Shown: in pieces, positions 1-6,860 of the stretch | Layout: each line of letters starts with the position of its first letter | Position numbering within the stretch: position 1 is the first letter of the stretch | Assembly (NCBI GenBank): GCA_030745255.1 | Contig: JASLOY010000071.1 | Span: 533-11,085, forward strand | Length of the DNA: 10,553 nucleotides | Source: Vicinamibacterales bacterium | Lineage (GTDB): Bacteria > Acidobacteriota > Vicinamibacteria > Vicinamibacterales > UBA8438 | Direction of reading: 5' to 3' | The notes under the pieces: model-generated | What the model saw: the letters and a program-made list of their open reading frames with translations, nothing else | Told to the model about the DNA's origin: nothing | The model's database searches: none | Program-made: the position numbers and the translations under genes

Positions 1-1174
1 CCGGGCCCAGGAAGACGAACACACCGTACCGCTCGTGGCGAGCGACTGTGCCCGTCAACTGTGCGCCCGCTTCGATCGTCAGAATCCGCGCCGGGTCTTC
101 GGCGATCACTGCGACACCGATCCGCTTCTTTTCGCGGTCCACAGTGAGGATCTCGACCGCGACCGTCGCGCCAACGGTGACGGTGTCTTGCCAGCCGTCC
201 CGCTTTCCGGACGGGGGAAAGGTCGAGAGATGCGCGAGCGCCTCGATGCCTGGCTGCAGTTCGATGAAGGCGCCAAATTCGAGGACGCGGGTCACAGTCC
301 CGGTCAGACGTTGCCCGCTGGTGTAGGACTGGCCAGCCTCGTCCCACGGGTCGGTCTGCAGCTGCTTCATCCCGAGGGAGATCTTGCCCTTCTCGTTGTC
401 GACGCCAAGGACTCGAACGGTGACGGAGTCGCCGGACTGGACCACCGTGGTCGGGTCCGACACTCGCGACCAGCCCATTTCGGAGACGTGCAGTAATCCC
501 TGAATGCCGCCCCCGAGATCGACGAAGGCGCCGTACGGCCGTACCGACGCGATACGACCAGGAAGGTCGGCGCCAGGGACGATCGTCTTGCGAACCTCAA
601 CCTCCTGCTCGCGTTCTTCTTCTTCGATCAACGCACGTCGCGAGATGACGAGGTCCTTGCCTTCCTCTGTGTATTCAATGATCCGGAAGGTGTAGAGCTG
701 GCCGACGTGCACCTCCGGATCGGAGGTAAATCCCGTGTCGATCTGCGAGATGGGGCAGAAGGCGCGTTGTCCGCCGACGCGGACCTCGTAACCCCCTTTG
801 TTGGCCGTCTCGACGCGCCCCTCCACCGGCAACCGAGCGCGATAGGCGTCCTCCAACTGTCGGCGTGTCGCGGCACCCCGTGCGAGCTTGTGTGACAGCT
901 TGACTCCGCCGGCGGTCGAGACCACCACGGCCTCGACGGTGGCGCCGACCTCGACAGTCAGCTTGCCGTCTTCGTCCTGAAGCTCTGCGAGGTCCATCGT
1001 GGCCTCGCCCTTTCCGCCGACATCGACAAAGACTACGTCTCTCCCGATCAAGACGACGACGCCCTGGAGCATCTGCCCTGTCTCGAACACGGCGGGTTCG
1101 AGCGATGCCGCGAACAACGCGGCGAAGTCTTCTCCCCCGGCGGGTGGCGAGGGCGTCTCGTCATCGGGCGACAT
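1..1174 (-). CDS. S1 RNA-binding domain protein (ribosomal protein S1-like), 3' end cut by window edge
   Basis: About 391 residues are visible; the C-terminus lies beyond position 1. The N-terminus (EDFAALFAASLEP) resembles the start of bacterial ribosomal protein S1. At least four S1 (OB-fold) repeats follow, at about residues 33-95, 115-182, 202-272 and 285-360, and a fifth begins near 370. Repeat 3 is the clearest, with YGAFVDLGGGIQGLLHVSEMGW and a closing KISLGMKQLQTDPW, close to the classic S1 core. Repeat 4 (GAFIELQPGIEALAHLS) is also well kept. Such proteins bind single-stranded RNA in the cytoplasm; S1 itself helps mRNA dock on the 30S subunit. I cannot tell genuine rpsA from an S1 paralogue, since the second half is missing. 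The start is ATG at 1174; an in-frame GTG at 1186 is possible, and neither has a good Shine-Dalgarno. The gene lies 24 nt after the PQQ dehydrogenase stop on the same strand, so translational coupling is plausible. Confidence 0.88.
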   Translation of the reverse strand, partial: MSPDDETPSPPAGGEDFAALFAASLEPAVFETGQMLQGVVVLIGRDVVFVDVGGKGEATMDLAELQDEDGKLTVEVGATVEAVVVSTAGGVKLSHKLARGAATRRQLEDAYRARLPVEGRVETANKGGYEVRVGGQRAFCPISQIDTGFTSDPEVHVGQLYTFRIIEYTEEGKDLVISRRALIEEEEREQEVEVRKTIVPGADLPGRIASVRPYGAFVDLGGGIQGLLHVSEMGWSRVSDPTTVVQSGDSVTVRVLGVDNEKGKISLGMKQLQTDPWDEAGQSYTSGQRLTGTVTRVLEFGAFIELQPGIEALAHLSTFPPSGKRDGWQDTVTVGATVAVEILTVDREKKRIGVAVIAEDPARILTIEAGAQLTGTVARHERYGVFVFLGP

Positions 1175-1198
1175 GGGCAGGCTCACTCGGAACGAACG

Positions 1199-3106
1199 TC
1201 AATTCTGCGGCAATGCGAAGGCGATGATCTCGTCGTTGGTCACCTGCGACCCCGTGAGCCCGCCGCCGGTGGACACCACGGTGACGAATTGCCGTCCATC
1301 GGCTCCCAGGTACGTGATGGGCGTCGCTTCGACCGACGACGGCAATCTGATCTCCCACAACTGTTCGCCGGTCGCGGTCGCAAAGGCGCGAAACCGGAAA
1401 TCGTCGGCGCCGCCAACGAAGGTGAGGCCGCTGGCGGTCAGCACGACGCCGCCCGTACTTGGGCGGCCGGTGTCCTGCATGCCGGCGGGCAACATGTCGG
1501 ACACGCCAAGCGGCCTACGATACGCGATGTCCCCCGTCTCCATGTCGACGGCGACGAGCTCACCCCAGGGTGTCGGCCCGCACGGCAGACGCCTGTCGGG
1601 GTCGCCGAACCGGCGCACACCGGCGAGCGGCCCGGAATTGAACCACGTGCCGTTTGGCCGCTGGACCAGGCGCATCGGCTGGAACAGATTGGTGGTGTTC
1701 GAAATGAACAGACCAAGCTCTGGATCGTAGGCCGGTCCCCAGTAGTTGATGCCACCCGCCGGCCCCGGCGGAGACATGCTGTACCGGTTGACGGCGATCG
1801 GCATGTAGGGCCCGCCCAGCTTCATATCGTTGTCGTCGACCATCCGTTCGCAATAAGCCTGATGCTGGGGCTCGCCCTTGTAGAGATTGTCGCGAGAGAT
1901 CGTCATCTGCGTCAGCGGCTCGGGCTTCACTGGGAACGGCTGCGTCGGAGACGCCAGCTCGCCGGCCAGTTCACTCTGCGGCACCGGCCGCTCCTCGATG
2001 TCGAAGATCGGCTCGCCGGTCACGCGATTCAGCGTGAACAACAGGCCGCTCTTGTTGACGACGAGGAGCGCGGGGACCAGTTCACCGTCACGGACCAGGT
2101 CGACGACCAGCGGCGCCGATTGCGCGTCATAGTCCCAGATGTCGTGATGGACGAGCTGGAAGTGCCACAGATATTGGCCGGTGTCGGCCTCGACCGCGAC
2201 GATCGACGACGAAAAGAGGTTGTCGCCGGGACGGTCGACGCCGACGCGGTCGTCGTTCGGGGCGCCAATCGGCATATACAGAATGCCCCGCTCGGCATCG
2301 AGCGACATGTAACCCCAGACATTGACGCCTGACCGGTCGCGGGCGCTGTCCCCCGCCCAGGAGTCGTAGCCGAAGTCGTCCGGTCCCGGCACCGTCTCGA
2401 ACGTCCACACAAGTTCGCCGGTCCGGGCGTCCCAGGCGCGCGTGTCCCCGGCCGGTCCGGTGCCCTTCGGAAAGTTGCGCCCTTCTCCAGTACCCGCGCC
2501 GGTGATGACGAGATTCTTGTAGATGGTCGGAGAAGACAGCAGCAAGTAGCCCGCGTCCGTGAAGGACCGCATGACCTCGGGCGTCTTCAGATCGACGATG
2601 CCGTTCTCACCAAAACCAGGATTGAGCGTGCCGTCCGAGGCCTTGATCGAGTACAGCCCGCCCGAGCTTGCACCAAACAGGAGCGATGGCGAGACGTCAC
2701 CGTCGCCCGGCCAATACGCTAGACCGCGCTTCGACGGCACCGCGTTCTCGGGCAGCTCGAATCGCCATTGCTCCGCGCCCGTGGTGGCGTCCAGGGCAAT
2801 GACGGCGCCATACGGCGAGGCGAGATACATCGTGGTGCCAATCACGAGCGGAATGGCTTGGTCTTCCCGCAGGCGACCGGTATAGTCGGCCGGCTTGAGA
2901 TGAAAGCTCCAGACCCGCTCGAGCGTGGCGACGTTGTCGGCGGTGATCTGGGTCAGCGGGCTAAAGCGGTTTGCGCTCTGCGAGTAGTTAGTGCTCGGCC
3001 AGTCGGTCGCGCCGGGCTGACCGCCCTGCGCGCTGACGGCGACGCAGCCTGCCGCAAGCAAGAAGAAGGTCACTCTCAAAGCCAGTCTCGGGGCTAATCC
3101 AGCCAT
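1199..3106 (-). CDS. Exported PQQ-dependent dehydrogenase, glucose-dehydrogenase-like branch
   Basis: This 635-residue quinoprotein should oxidise a sugar or alcohol in the periplasm and pass electrons to the respiratory chain. The N-terminus is a signal peptide; LLAAGC (Cys21) could be a lipobox, but VSAQG just after it also fits signal peptidase I. The body is an eight-bladed PQQ beta-propeller with repeated A-x-D-x-x-T-G-x-x-x-W blade ends (near residues 104-115, 224-235, 304-315 and 574-585). The motif HHDIWDYD (320-327) matches the active-site segment of membrane glucose dehydrogenases, with Asp325 the likely catalytic base. VNKSG (350-354) places Lys352 where that family uses a PQQ-contacting lysine. 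PWGELVAVDMETGD (513-526) is also typical. There is no CxxCH haem motif and no N-terminal five-helix membrane domain, so it is a soluble or lipid-anchored form. A GAAGGAG ribosome site 7 nt upstream supports ATG 3106. The substrate is unknown. Confidence 0.92.
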   Translation of the reverse strand: MAGLAPRLALRVTFFLLAAGCVAVSAQGGQPGATDWPSTNYSQSANRFSPLTQITADNVATLERVWSFHLKPADYTGRLREDQAIPLVIGTTMYLASPYGAVIALDATTGAEQWRFELPENAVPSKRGLAYWPGDGDVSPSLLFGASSGGLYSIKASDGTLNPGFGENGIVDLKTPEVMRSFTDAGYLLLSSPTIYKNLVITGAGTGEGRNFPKGTGPAGDTRAWDARTGELVWTFETVPGPDDFGYDSWAGDSARDRSGVNVWGYMSLDAERGILYMPIGAPNDDRVGVDRPGDNLFSSSIVAVEADTGQYLWHFQLVHHDIWDYDAQSAPLVVDLVRDGELVPALLVVNKSGLLFTLNRVTGEPIFDIEERPVPQSELAGELASPTQPFPVKPEPLTQMTISRDNLYKGEPQHQAYCERMVDDNDMKLGGPYMPIAVNRYSMSPPGPAGGINYWGPAYDPELGLFISNTTNLFQPMRLVQRPNGTWFNSGPLAGVRRFGDPDRRLPCGPTPWGELVAVDMETGDIAYRRPLGVSDMLPAGMQDTGRPSTGGVVLTASGLTFVGGADDFRFRAFATATGEQLWEIRLPSSVEATPITYLGADGRQFVTVVSTGGGLTGSQVTNDEIIAFALPQN

Positions 3107-3389
3107 TGTCCTGCTCCTTCAACACTGCCGATTCGTGGTGGGTTCTCGCAAACGGAAGAGCTATGAAATCACGTCGCCCATCCCTCCCTCACCGATATTC
3201 GCGATAACGGAGTAGGGAACGGGGCGGGCACCGAGACCGAGTGACAAGGTGGCCTAGCGCAAGGCCCAGTATACGGCCTCAGGGGCGGCTGGCTTGTCAT
3301 TGGCCTACTCTGCCACCCGCAGCCTCAACTTGACAGAGCTCTGATGTCTGCTATCGTCCCGGAGCGGACAGGACTCCGGAAGGAGCGGC
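3107..3389. other. Divergent intergenic region between two PQQ dehydrogenase genes
   Basis: These 283 bp separate the minus-strand gene starting at 3106 from the plus-strand gene starting at 3390, and must hold both promoters. The plus-strand side carries a recognisable sigma70-like promoter (3330-3357) and ribosome site GGAAGGAG (3378-3385). On the minus-strand side I find only the ribosome site GAAGGAG (3114-3120) and no convincing -35/-10 pair. An imperfect dyad, CCG-n-TAT-n5-ATA-n-CGG, sits at 3192-3210 and could be an operator, but symmetry of this quality is expected by chance in a region this long. I see no riboswitch-like structure or coding remnant. Confidence 0.6.
3330..3357 (+). 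promoter_or_regulatory. Sigma70-like promoter for the 3390 PQQ dehydrogenase gene
   Basis: A perfect consensus -35 box, TTGACA, lies at 3330-3335. After 16 nt comes TATCGT (3352-3357), matching four of six -10 positions and preceded by TGC (3349-3351), the extended -10 element. Transcription would begin near 3364, leaving a short leader of about 26 nt that contains the ribosome site GGAAGGAG (3378-3385). A perfect -35 in otherwise GC-rich DNA immediately before a gene makes this the best promoter candidate in the window, but it is predicted by eye only. Confidence 0.5.
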
Positions 3390-5138
3390 ATGCGTCGAAG
3401 TCAGAACCGCGCTGGCGTCAGCGTGGCGTTGGCCGTGCTGGTCGGGGCGGCTGCGTCGGACGCCCAGGACCGGCAGTTCGAGCCGGTCACCGACGCGATG
3501 CTACAGTCTCCCTCGCCGGACGACTGGCTGATGTGGCGTCGCACGCTCGACGGCTGGGGATACAGCCCGCTCGACCAGATCAACCGTGACAACGTGGGCG
3601 AGCTGCAATTGGTCTGGTCGCGGGCCATGACGGCGGGCCGCCAGCAGGGCACCCCGCTGGTCTACGACGGCGTGCTGTACATGCCGAATCCGGCCGACGT
3701 CATCCAGGCGATCGATGCCGTAACCGGAGACCTCGTCTGGGAGCATCGCCGTGAGGTGCCCGACGACGTCGATGAGTTCTTCTACGCCGACCTGTGGGAG
3801 AACAACCGCAACCTCGCCATCTACGACAACCTCATCATCGACACGAGCGTCGACGACCATGTCTTTGCTCTCGACGCGCGCACCGGCGAGTTAGTGTGGG
3901 ACACCGAAGTACTGAACTACCGGACCCATCCCGCCATGCAGTCCTCCGGCCCGATCATCGCCAACGGAAAGGTGATCTCCGGGCGGAGCTGCATGCCGGT
4001 CGGCGGGCCGGACGCCTGCGTCATCACGGCGCACGACGCCCGGACGGGCGCCGAGCTGTGGCGCCGACGCACCATCCCCGAGCCCGGCGAGCCCGGCGGC
4101 GAGACCTGGGGCGCGGTGCCGTTCGAGAACCGCAGGCACGTCGGCACCTGGATGGTGCCCAGCTACGACCCGGAACTGAACCTCATTTACATCGGGACCT
4201 CTGTGACCTCCCCGGCCCCGAAGTTCCTGATCGGCGGCGCCGACAACGCGCACCTCTACCACAACTCCACGCTCGCGCTGGACGCCGACACCGGCGAGAT
4301 CGTCTGGTACTACCAGCACCTGAACGACCACTGGGACCTCGACCATCCGTTCGAGCGGCTGCTGGTCGACACCGTCGTTGCGCCCGACCCCGGCGCCGTG
4401 AACTGGATCAATCCCCGTCTGCGGCCGGGGGAGATGCGGAAGGTGATGACCGGCATCCCCGGCAAGACCGGCGTGGTGTACACCCTCGACCGGGAGACCG
4501 GCGAGTTCCTCTGGGCCACCCCGACCATCACCCAAAATGTGATCACCGCCATCGACGGCGCCACCGGAGCCGTAACCGAGAACTCGGAGGTCGTGTTCTC
4601 CAGCCCGGGGCAGGACGTGATGGTCTGTCCGAACGCCAGCGGGGGCAAGGACTGGGAGGCTGGCGCCTACAGCCCGCTGACCAACACGATGTACTACCCG
4701 CTGCGAAACGTGTGCGCGCGGATGATGTCCCAGGGCCCGGAAAGCACCAGTATCTATGCCCTCGTCTTCCGGCCCGAGATTGCCCCGGGCACCGACCAGG
4801 TCGGGACGGTGCATGCAATCTCAGCCGAGACCGGAGCGACGAGCTGGATCTACGCGCAGCGCGCCGCCACCATGTCGCTCGTCGCCACGGGCGGTGGTCT
4901 GGTGTTCGGCGGGGACATCAACGGTCGGTTCCGCGCCCTGGATCACGAGACGGGCGAGGTGCTCTGGGAGGTCAACCTCGGGTCCTCGGTCAGCGGCTAC
5001 CCGATCAGCTATGCGGTCGACGGGCGGCAGTACGTCGCCGTGAGCACCGGCACCGTGCGGTTCAACAACCTGACGCCGGAGCTCCGGCCGAGCCGGGGCA
5101 ACAATCTGTTCGTGTTCCGTCTGCCGGAGAGCGACTGA
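3390..5138 (+). CDS. Exported PQQ-dependent alcohol dehydrogenase-like quinoprotein, divergent type
   Basis: This 582-residue protein has a Sec signal peptide (RR n-region, hydrophobic VSVALAVLVGAAA, likely cut after SDA near residue 25), then a PQQ beta-propeller without any cytochrome c domain. Propeller signatures include TPLVYDGVLYM (88-98), FALDARTGELVW (159-170), LALDADTGEIVW (295-306), YTLDRETGEFLW (364-375) and RALDHETGEVLW (515-526). GGKDWEAGAYSP (418-429) matches the PQQ-contacting Gly-Gly-Lys/Asn-x-Trp segment of quinoprotein alcohol dehydrogenases. LNDHWDLDHPFER (311-323) gives the active-site W-D-x-D, with Asp316 the likely catalytic base and Asp318 in the position linked to lanthanide use. 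Two hallmarks seem absent: the adjacent cysteine pair (the region reads FYADLWENNRNLAIY, 131-145) and the metal-ligand Asn of GTGNP (GTSVTSPAP here, 269-277). It is predicted periplasmic; the substrate and electron acceptor are unknown. The start is set by GGAAGGAG 4 nt upstream. Confidence 0.92.
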   Translation: MRRSQNRAGVSVALAVLVGAAASDAQDRQFEPVTDAMLQSPSPDDWLMWRRTLDGWGYSPLDQINRDNVGELQLVWSRAMTAGRQQGTPLVYDGVLYMPNPADVIQAIDAVTGDLVWEHRREVPDDVDEFFYADLWENNRNLAIYDNLIIDTSVDDHVFALDARTGELVWDTEVLNYRTHPAMQSSGPIIANGKVISGRSCMPVGGPDACVITAHDARTGAELWRRRTIPEPGEPGGETWGAVPFENRRHVGTWMVPSYDPELNLIYIGTSVTSPAPKFLIGGADNAHLYHNSTLALDADTGEIVWYYQHLNDHWDLDHPFERLLVDTVVAPDPGAVNWINPRLRPGEMRKVMTGIPGKTGVVYTLDRETGEFLWATPTITQNVITAIDGATGAVTENSEVVFSSPGQDVMVCPNASGGKDWEAGAYSPLTNTMYYPLRNVCARMMSQGPESTSIYALVFRPEIAPGTDQVGTVHAISAETGATSWIYAQRAATMSLVATGGGLVFGGDINGRFRALDHETGEVLWEVNLGSSVSGYPISYAVDGRQYVAVSTGTVRFNNLTPELRPSRGNNLFVFRLPESD

Positions 5139-5190
5139 GGCGGTTGCGCCGCTGGAACCTGGCGAGGCGATCTGGATCAGCGGCGCCGGC

Positions 5191-5267
5191 GTCCGGCAAG
5201 GTCGTCAGAACGCTCTGTCGGTTTAGCCGGACACCGCACCAGAAAGTCGCGGCGCGCTGGTCGCGCC
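5191..5267. terminator. Inverted repeats between convergent genes, weak terminator candidates
   Basis: The 141-bp gap between the stops at 5138 and 5280 holds two inverted repeats. GTCCGGC (5191-5197) pairs with GCCGGAC (5226-5232) across a 28-nt loop. GGCGCG (5251-5256) pairs with CGCGCC (5262-5267) across a 5-nt loop. The second is compact and GC-only, but lacks a U-run on either strand; the minus-strand read-out continues GCGACTTTCT. They may end one or both converging transcripts. Compact GC stems are common by chance at this base composition. Confidence 0.3.
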
Positions 5268-5279
5268 CCGATACGGTCG

Positions 5280-6374
5280 TTACCGCGACTCGGCCGCCGC
5301 CCGGGCGTCGGCCTCGAGAATCCGCGCGCCTCGGAGAATGCCCCCGAACGAGTAGTTCGCCTCGTGGCACGCATACTCGTAGACGCGACCGTCGCTCGCC
5401 GGCCAGACATACTCGCCGCTCCACGACGCCGTCCAAACGGTCGGGTCGTCGACCGTGAACTGGTAGAGGAGCGTGTCGGCGTCGATGCGCGAGAAGCGCT
5501 CGACGACGTGCAAGTTCCGCGACGCCCCGCTGAGGCCGGGCGTGTCGTTGAAGTTCGTCGTGTCGATTACCAGCGTGTCGCCTTCCCAGTGTCCGACCGA
5601 ATCACCGAGCCAGCTCGTGATTTCCGGCGGGGCGTGCGGCTGGTTCATCCGGACGATGCGGGCGTCGTGCATCATCTCGACGAGAATCATCACATGGTCG
5701 TCGGTCTGCACGATCCGCCTCAGGTTGTTGTAGAGGCTCGTCAGCATCGGGGGACCTGAACTCGAGCCGGAGACGAGACAGCGCTCCGTCCGAGGGCGCA
5801 GCTCCATGTCGTCGTACGGCCCGGGCGCGTCGAGATCGTTCTCGAGCCACCACGCGGTGCCGGTATTGGGGCGGCGGGACCCAGCGCGCGCCGCCGCGCG
5901 CGCCTGTGCCTCGGCGGTCCGTGGCGGCTGTCGCCCATTCGGCGGGTCGACGATGATCGACGTGCGCCACTCGCCGTTGATCTGGAAAGGCGAGGTGCCG
6001 CGATCCATCCAGAATGTGTTGTAGCCGCCGACGTTTCCCGCCGCGCCGCTCGACCCGTCGCCCCCGACGGGCGGCGCCTCTTGCGGAACGTGGCCGACGT
6101 CGTTTCGGTCCGTGGGAATGTCGAACGTCTCGGCGAGCGCGTCGGGTTCCCGCGCGATAATCGCCGCCGCTTCCTCATCGGTCAGCGTCGCCCTGTCGGC
6201 AAACGCCTGCGGCCGCTGCAATGGAGTGAGCGTCGCCGTGTCGTAGCTACCCGACAGGTCCGGACGGCCGGCAGGCGTCCGGGGGATGTCCTGGGCCTCG
6301 GCGACAGCGGCCAGCAGCAGCGCCATGGAGGAGACCACGAGCGCGCCAACAGCTACCTGGACTCGACTGCGCAT
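5280..6374 (-). CDS. Uncharacterised secreted protein, 'GHWEGDTLVIDTTNF' family
   Basis: The product is 364 residues. A clear signal peptide (hydrophobic VAVGALVVSSMALLLAAVAEA) is probably cut near residue 27, so it acts in the periplasm or outside. The mature start, RTPAGRPDLSGSYD (32-45), and the block GHWEGDTLVIDTTNF (261-275) followed by LHVVERFSRIDADTLLYQFTV (288-308) are the hallmarks of a large, functionally unassigned secreted family that I recall as abundant in Acidobacteriota and some other soil or marine bacteria. The C-terminal half looks all-beta (alternating hydrophobic strands, 225-350), with two cysteines (199 and 336) that could form a disulfide. There is an Ala/Arg-rich linker at 153-168. 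I see no catalytic motif. The start is very well supported: AAGGAGGT (6379-6386), a full match to the 16S tail, lies 4 nt before ATG 6374. It converges with the PQQ dehydrogenase, so it is not in that operon. Confidence 0.9.
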   Translation of the reverse strand: MRSRVQVAVGALVVSSMALLLAAVAEAQDIPRTPAGRPDLSGSYDTATLTPLQRPQAFADRATLTDEEAAAIIAREPDALAETFDIPTDRNDVGHVPQEAPPVGGDGSSGAAGNVGGYNTFWMDRGTSPFQINGEWRTSIIVDPPNGRQPPRTAEAQARAAARAGSRRPNTGTAWWLENDLDAPGPYDDMELRPRTERCLVSGSSSGPPMLTSLYNNLRRIVQTDDHVMILVEMMHDARIVRMNQPHAPPEITSWLGDSVGHWEGDTLVIDTTNFNDTPGLSGASRNLHVVERFSRIDADTLLYQFTVDDPTVWTASWSGEYVWPASDGRVYEYACHEANYSFGGILRGARILEADARAAAESR

Positions 6375-6378
6375 ACCA

Positions 6379-6386
6379 ACCTCCTT
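6379..6386 (-). promoter_or_regulatory. Perfect Shine-Dalgarno of the secreted-protein gene
   Basis: On the minus strand these bases read AAGGAGGT, complementary over eight positions to the usual 16S rRNA 3' end, with 4 nt before the ATG. It fixes the start at 6374 and suggests efficient translation. It is the strongest ribosome site in the window. Confidence 0.8.
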
Positions 6387-6455
6387 CGGTTCTTGCTCCC
6401 GCGGCGCCGCGCCGCACCAAGAACATCATGAGCTCTCTACCTCCCCCCCAACGCC

Positions 6456-6479
6456 CCGATTGTCACCACGATTGTAACC
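6456..6479. repeat. Tandem 12-bp repeat upstream of the secreted-protein gene
   Basis: CCGATTGTCACC (6456-6467) is followed directly by ACGATTGTAACC (6468-6479), identical at 10 of 12 positions; on the minus strand the shared core is ACAATCG. The copies are about one helical turn apart and end 82 nt upstream of the ATG at 6374, a layout that would suit tandem binding of a regulator. The minus strand also contains TACAAT, one base from a consensus -10, but no good -35 lies at the right distance upstream. It may be an operator overlapping a promoter, or chance. Confidence 0.4.
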
Positions 6480-6860
6480 CCGACGCGACGTTCGAAGACG
6501 TCTGACACACCCTGGTCCTGCTGGAGGAGCCCCTGGTGGAGCGATTACGAAAGCGCCTGCTACGTGGCCGCGCCCTCGATCTTCACTGAGAAGGAGCAGG
6601 GGTTCCTGCGCGAGCGGGTACGACAGCGCGTGGAGTTCATGGTCGCGACTTGTCGGCGGCCGCGGTGCACCGCGACACCTGGCGCCCCCGGCGAGGCTGA
6701 CAAACCTCTTGCCCCTCGACGGCCGACAGGGCGTCAGATTCGCCGAGACCACTGCTTGGCATACTAGAATCACGCCAGCGCGGCAGCCGGCAATGCGGTC
6801 GCGAGGAGCGGTGTTCAAGAGCCACCTCTGCTTGGACGACCGCGAAATGGGAGGTTCTCG
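6480..6860. other. Rest of the divergent intergenic region before the amidohydrolase gene
   Basis: No intact gene is convincing here. Reading frames on both strands stay open because of high GC, but none has a supported start. A short coding-like stretch lies at 6537-6650 (listed separately). Upstream of the amidohydrolase, TAGAAT (6765-6770) is one base from a consensus -10, but no -35 sits 16-18 nt before it. The ribosome site GGGAGGT (6849-6855) lies 5 nt before ATG 6861. An apparent minus-strand reading frame at 6426-6875 overlaps the amidohydrolase start, reads as low-complexity Arg/Pro-rich sequence, and is not accepted. Confidence 0.5.
6537..6650 (+). pseudogene. Possible decayed coding remnant
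   Basis: In the frame starting at 6537 the translation includes SDYESACYVAAPSIF followed by TEKEQGFLRERVRQRVEFMVA. This is an ordinary soluble-protein composition with an amphipathic helix-like end. By hand count, 31 of the 37 codons from 6540 to 6650 end in G or C, as in the window's real genes. After about 6650 the translation turns into Arg/Pro/Cys-rich sequence with lower third-position GC, and a stop follows at 6765-6767. No start with a ribosome site precedes the stretch. The best reading is an internal fragment of a lost gene; a chance open frame in GC-rich DNA is the alternative. I do not recognise the family. Confidence 0.3.

Noticed and set aside
1289..2332. Long plus-strand open frames opposite the first PQQ dehydrogenase
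   Set aside because: Arg-rich antisense translations with no recognisable domain; the minus-strand frame carries the family motifs.
3192..3210. Imperfect dyad CCG-n-TAT-n5-ATA-n-CGG in the divergent promoter region, a possible operator
   Set aside because: Only six of nine pairs match; by a rough estimate a few sites this good are expected by chance in 283 bp, and no second copy was seen.
3794..5458. Long open plus-strand frame of about 554 codons overlapping the second PQQ dehydrogenase
   Set aside because: It is an Arg/His/Pro-rich out-of-frame shadow caused by high GC; the overlapping frame has clear PQQ-propeller motifs and a ribosome site.
6487..6502. Inverted repeat GACGT-n6-ACGTC
   Set aside because: Five-base arms with a six-base spacer are expected by chance in a GC-rich window this size.
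6755..6770. TTGGCA and TAGAAT as a promoter for the amidohydrolase gene
   Set aside because: The two boxes are only 4 nt apart, so they cannot act as a -35/-10 pair; TAGAAT alone has no partner at 16-18 nt.
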